This document shows, piece after piece, positions 5,919-6,291 of a DNA stretch of 6,291 nucleotides. Each line of letters opens with the position of its first letter. Position 1 is the first letter of the stretch. Below the pieces are notes generated by a model. It worked only from the letters and a program-made list of their open reading frames with translations. It searched no databases and was not told where the DNA came from. The DNA lies in the NCBI GenBank assembly GCA_946886325.1, contig CAMPIK010000148.1:1-6291 (forward strand), given 5' to 3'. This stretch comes from an uncultured Shinella sp. (GTDB lineage Bacteria > Pseudomonadota > Alphaproteobacteria > Rhizobiales > Rhizobiaceae). A program made the position numbers and the translations under genes.

Positions 5919-5958
5919 GGGACACCCGGCCGGCATCTTCAAGACGACCGGGTATCCC
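5919..5958. repeat. Inverted repeat across the stop of the ArsR-type gene
   Basis: GGGACACCCGG and CCGGGTATCCC pair at 10 of 11 positions around an 18-bp spacer that contains the stop codon of the ArsR-type gene (5939-5941). Placed between two convergent genes it could end transcription from both sides, but it has no T-tract on either strand. Confidence 0.45.
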
Positions 5959-6289
5959 GCGCAGCGGAAATTCCATGTCCTTTGGATGAAAGCTCGGTCG
6001 CCAGCCAATCCAGATAGTCCCTGATCGCGGTCTCGTCCCGTTTACAATAGGACCATTTCAGGTGCTTCCGCACAGTGATGAAGCCGGCCTGCCTGAGAAT
6101 GTCCAGATGCCGGCTGGCGGTGGGCTGTGCAACGGCCAGCGCCTCGGCAATCAATGTCATGCATACGCCGAACGCGGCCGGATCGGCCGACCACTGGTGG
6201 CCGAAATGCCCTTGCGGGTCCGCCAGCAGTCGAAGGACCGTCAGGCGCTGTTCGCTCGCCATAGCCTTGATTTGGGTTGATCTGTCCAT
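5939..6289 (-). CDS. ArsR-family winged-helix transcription regulator
   Basis: This 116-residue protein has the ArsR layout: a first helix pair (MASEQRLTVLRLLADP, residues 10-25), then LIAEALAVAQPTASRHLDILRQAGFI (46-71) as helix-turn-helix with recognition helix QPTASRHLDILRQAG, a wing (VRKHLKWSYCK) and a C-terminal helix (ETAIRDYLDWLATEL) suited to dimerisation. The ELCVCDL-type metal site of classical ArsR/SmtB repressors is absent; C43 is alone in that area, so arsenic or metal sensing is not supported. About 20 residues (26-45, GHFGHQWSADPAAFGV...) between the first helices and the HTH are longer than in short ArsR proteins. The ATG at 6289 is 2 bp from the window end, so the ribosome site is not visible and a start further upstream is possible. 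Its target may lie beyond the right edge. Confidence 0.8.
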   Translation of the reverse strand: MDRSTQIKAMASEQRLTVLRLLADPQGHFGHQWSADPAAFGVCMTLIAEALAVAQPTASRHLDILRQAGFITVRKHLKWSYCKRDETAIRDYLDWLATELSSKGHGISAARDTRSS

Positions 6290-6291
6290 GA

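Noticed and set aside
1..6291. Mobile elements, CRISPR arrays, tRNA or rRNA genes, defence genes
   Set aside because: I looked for transposase or integrase motifs, regularly spaced repeats and RNA gene signatures and found none; base composition and coding style look uniform across the window.

Overview
The window is high-GC, densely coded DNA that reads as chromosomal backbone of an alphaproteobacterium, most likely a member of the Rhizobiaceae (Rhizobium, Ensifer, Shinella and relatives). This rests on the protein types and on the gene order gph / rpiA / DUF2059 protein / gor, which I recall from Sinorhizobium-type genomes but could not check here. I saw no transposase, integrase, tRNA, rRNA, CRISPR array or phage gene.

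Layout from left to right. (1) The 3' part of a TadG-like pilus assembly protein with a von Willebrand A domain lies on the + strand; its start is outside the window. (2) Convergent to it, with only 7 bp between the stop codons, is a minus-strand group read right to left: rpiA (ribose-5-phosphate isomerase A), a secreted or periplasmic DUF2059 protein, and gor (glutathione reductase). rpiA and the DUF2059 gene are tightly coupled: 17 bp separate them and the ribosome site of the second lies next to the rpiA stop. A clear intrinsic terminator follows the DUF2059 gene, so gor probably has its own promoter in the 151-bp gap. (3) A 265-bp divergent intergenic region holding three inverted repeats separates rpiA from gph (phosphoglycolate phosphatase, HAD family) on the + strand. 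(4) gph converges on a minus-strand WYL-domain transcription regulator. That regulator is divergent from a small Rid-family (YjgF/UK114) protein, and the 84-bp gap between them carries a strong imperfect palindrome that looks like an operator. (5) The Rid gene converges on a minus-strand ArsR-type winged-helix regulator that begins at the right edge. Inverted repeats lie between these last two genes.

Functionally, RpiA feeds the pentose phosphate pathway (and the Calvin cycle where present), Gph removes 2-phosphoglycolate, and Gor uses NADPH to keep glutathione reduced, so the centre of the window is housekeeping sugar-phosphate and redox metabolism. The right third is a small regulatory area of two unrelated regulators around one Rid protein. 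That Rid protein appears to lack the arginine needed for imine deaminase activity. I found no convincing new multi-gene system; the WYL regulator / palindrome / Rid module is the part most worth following up.
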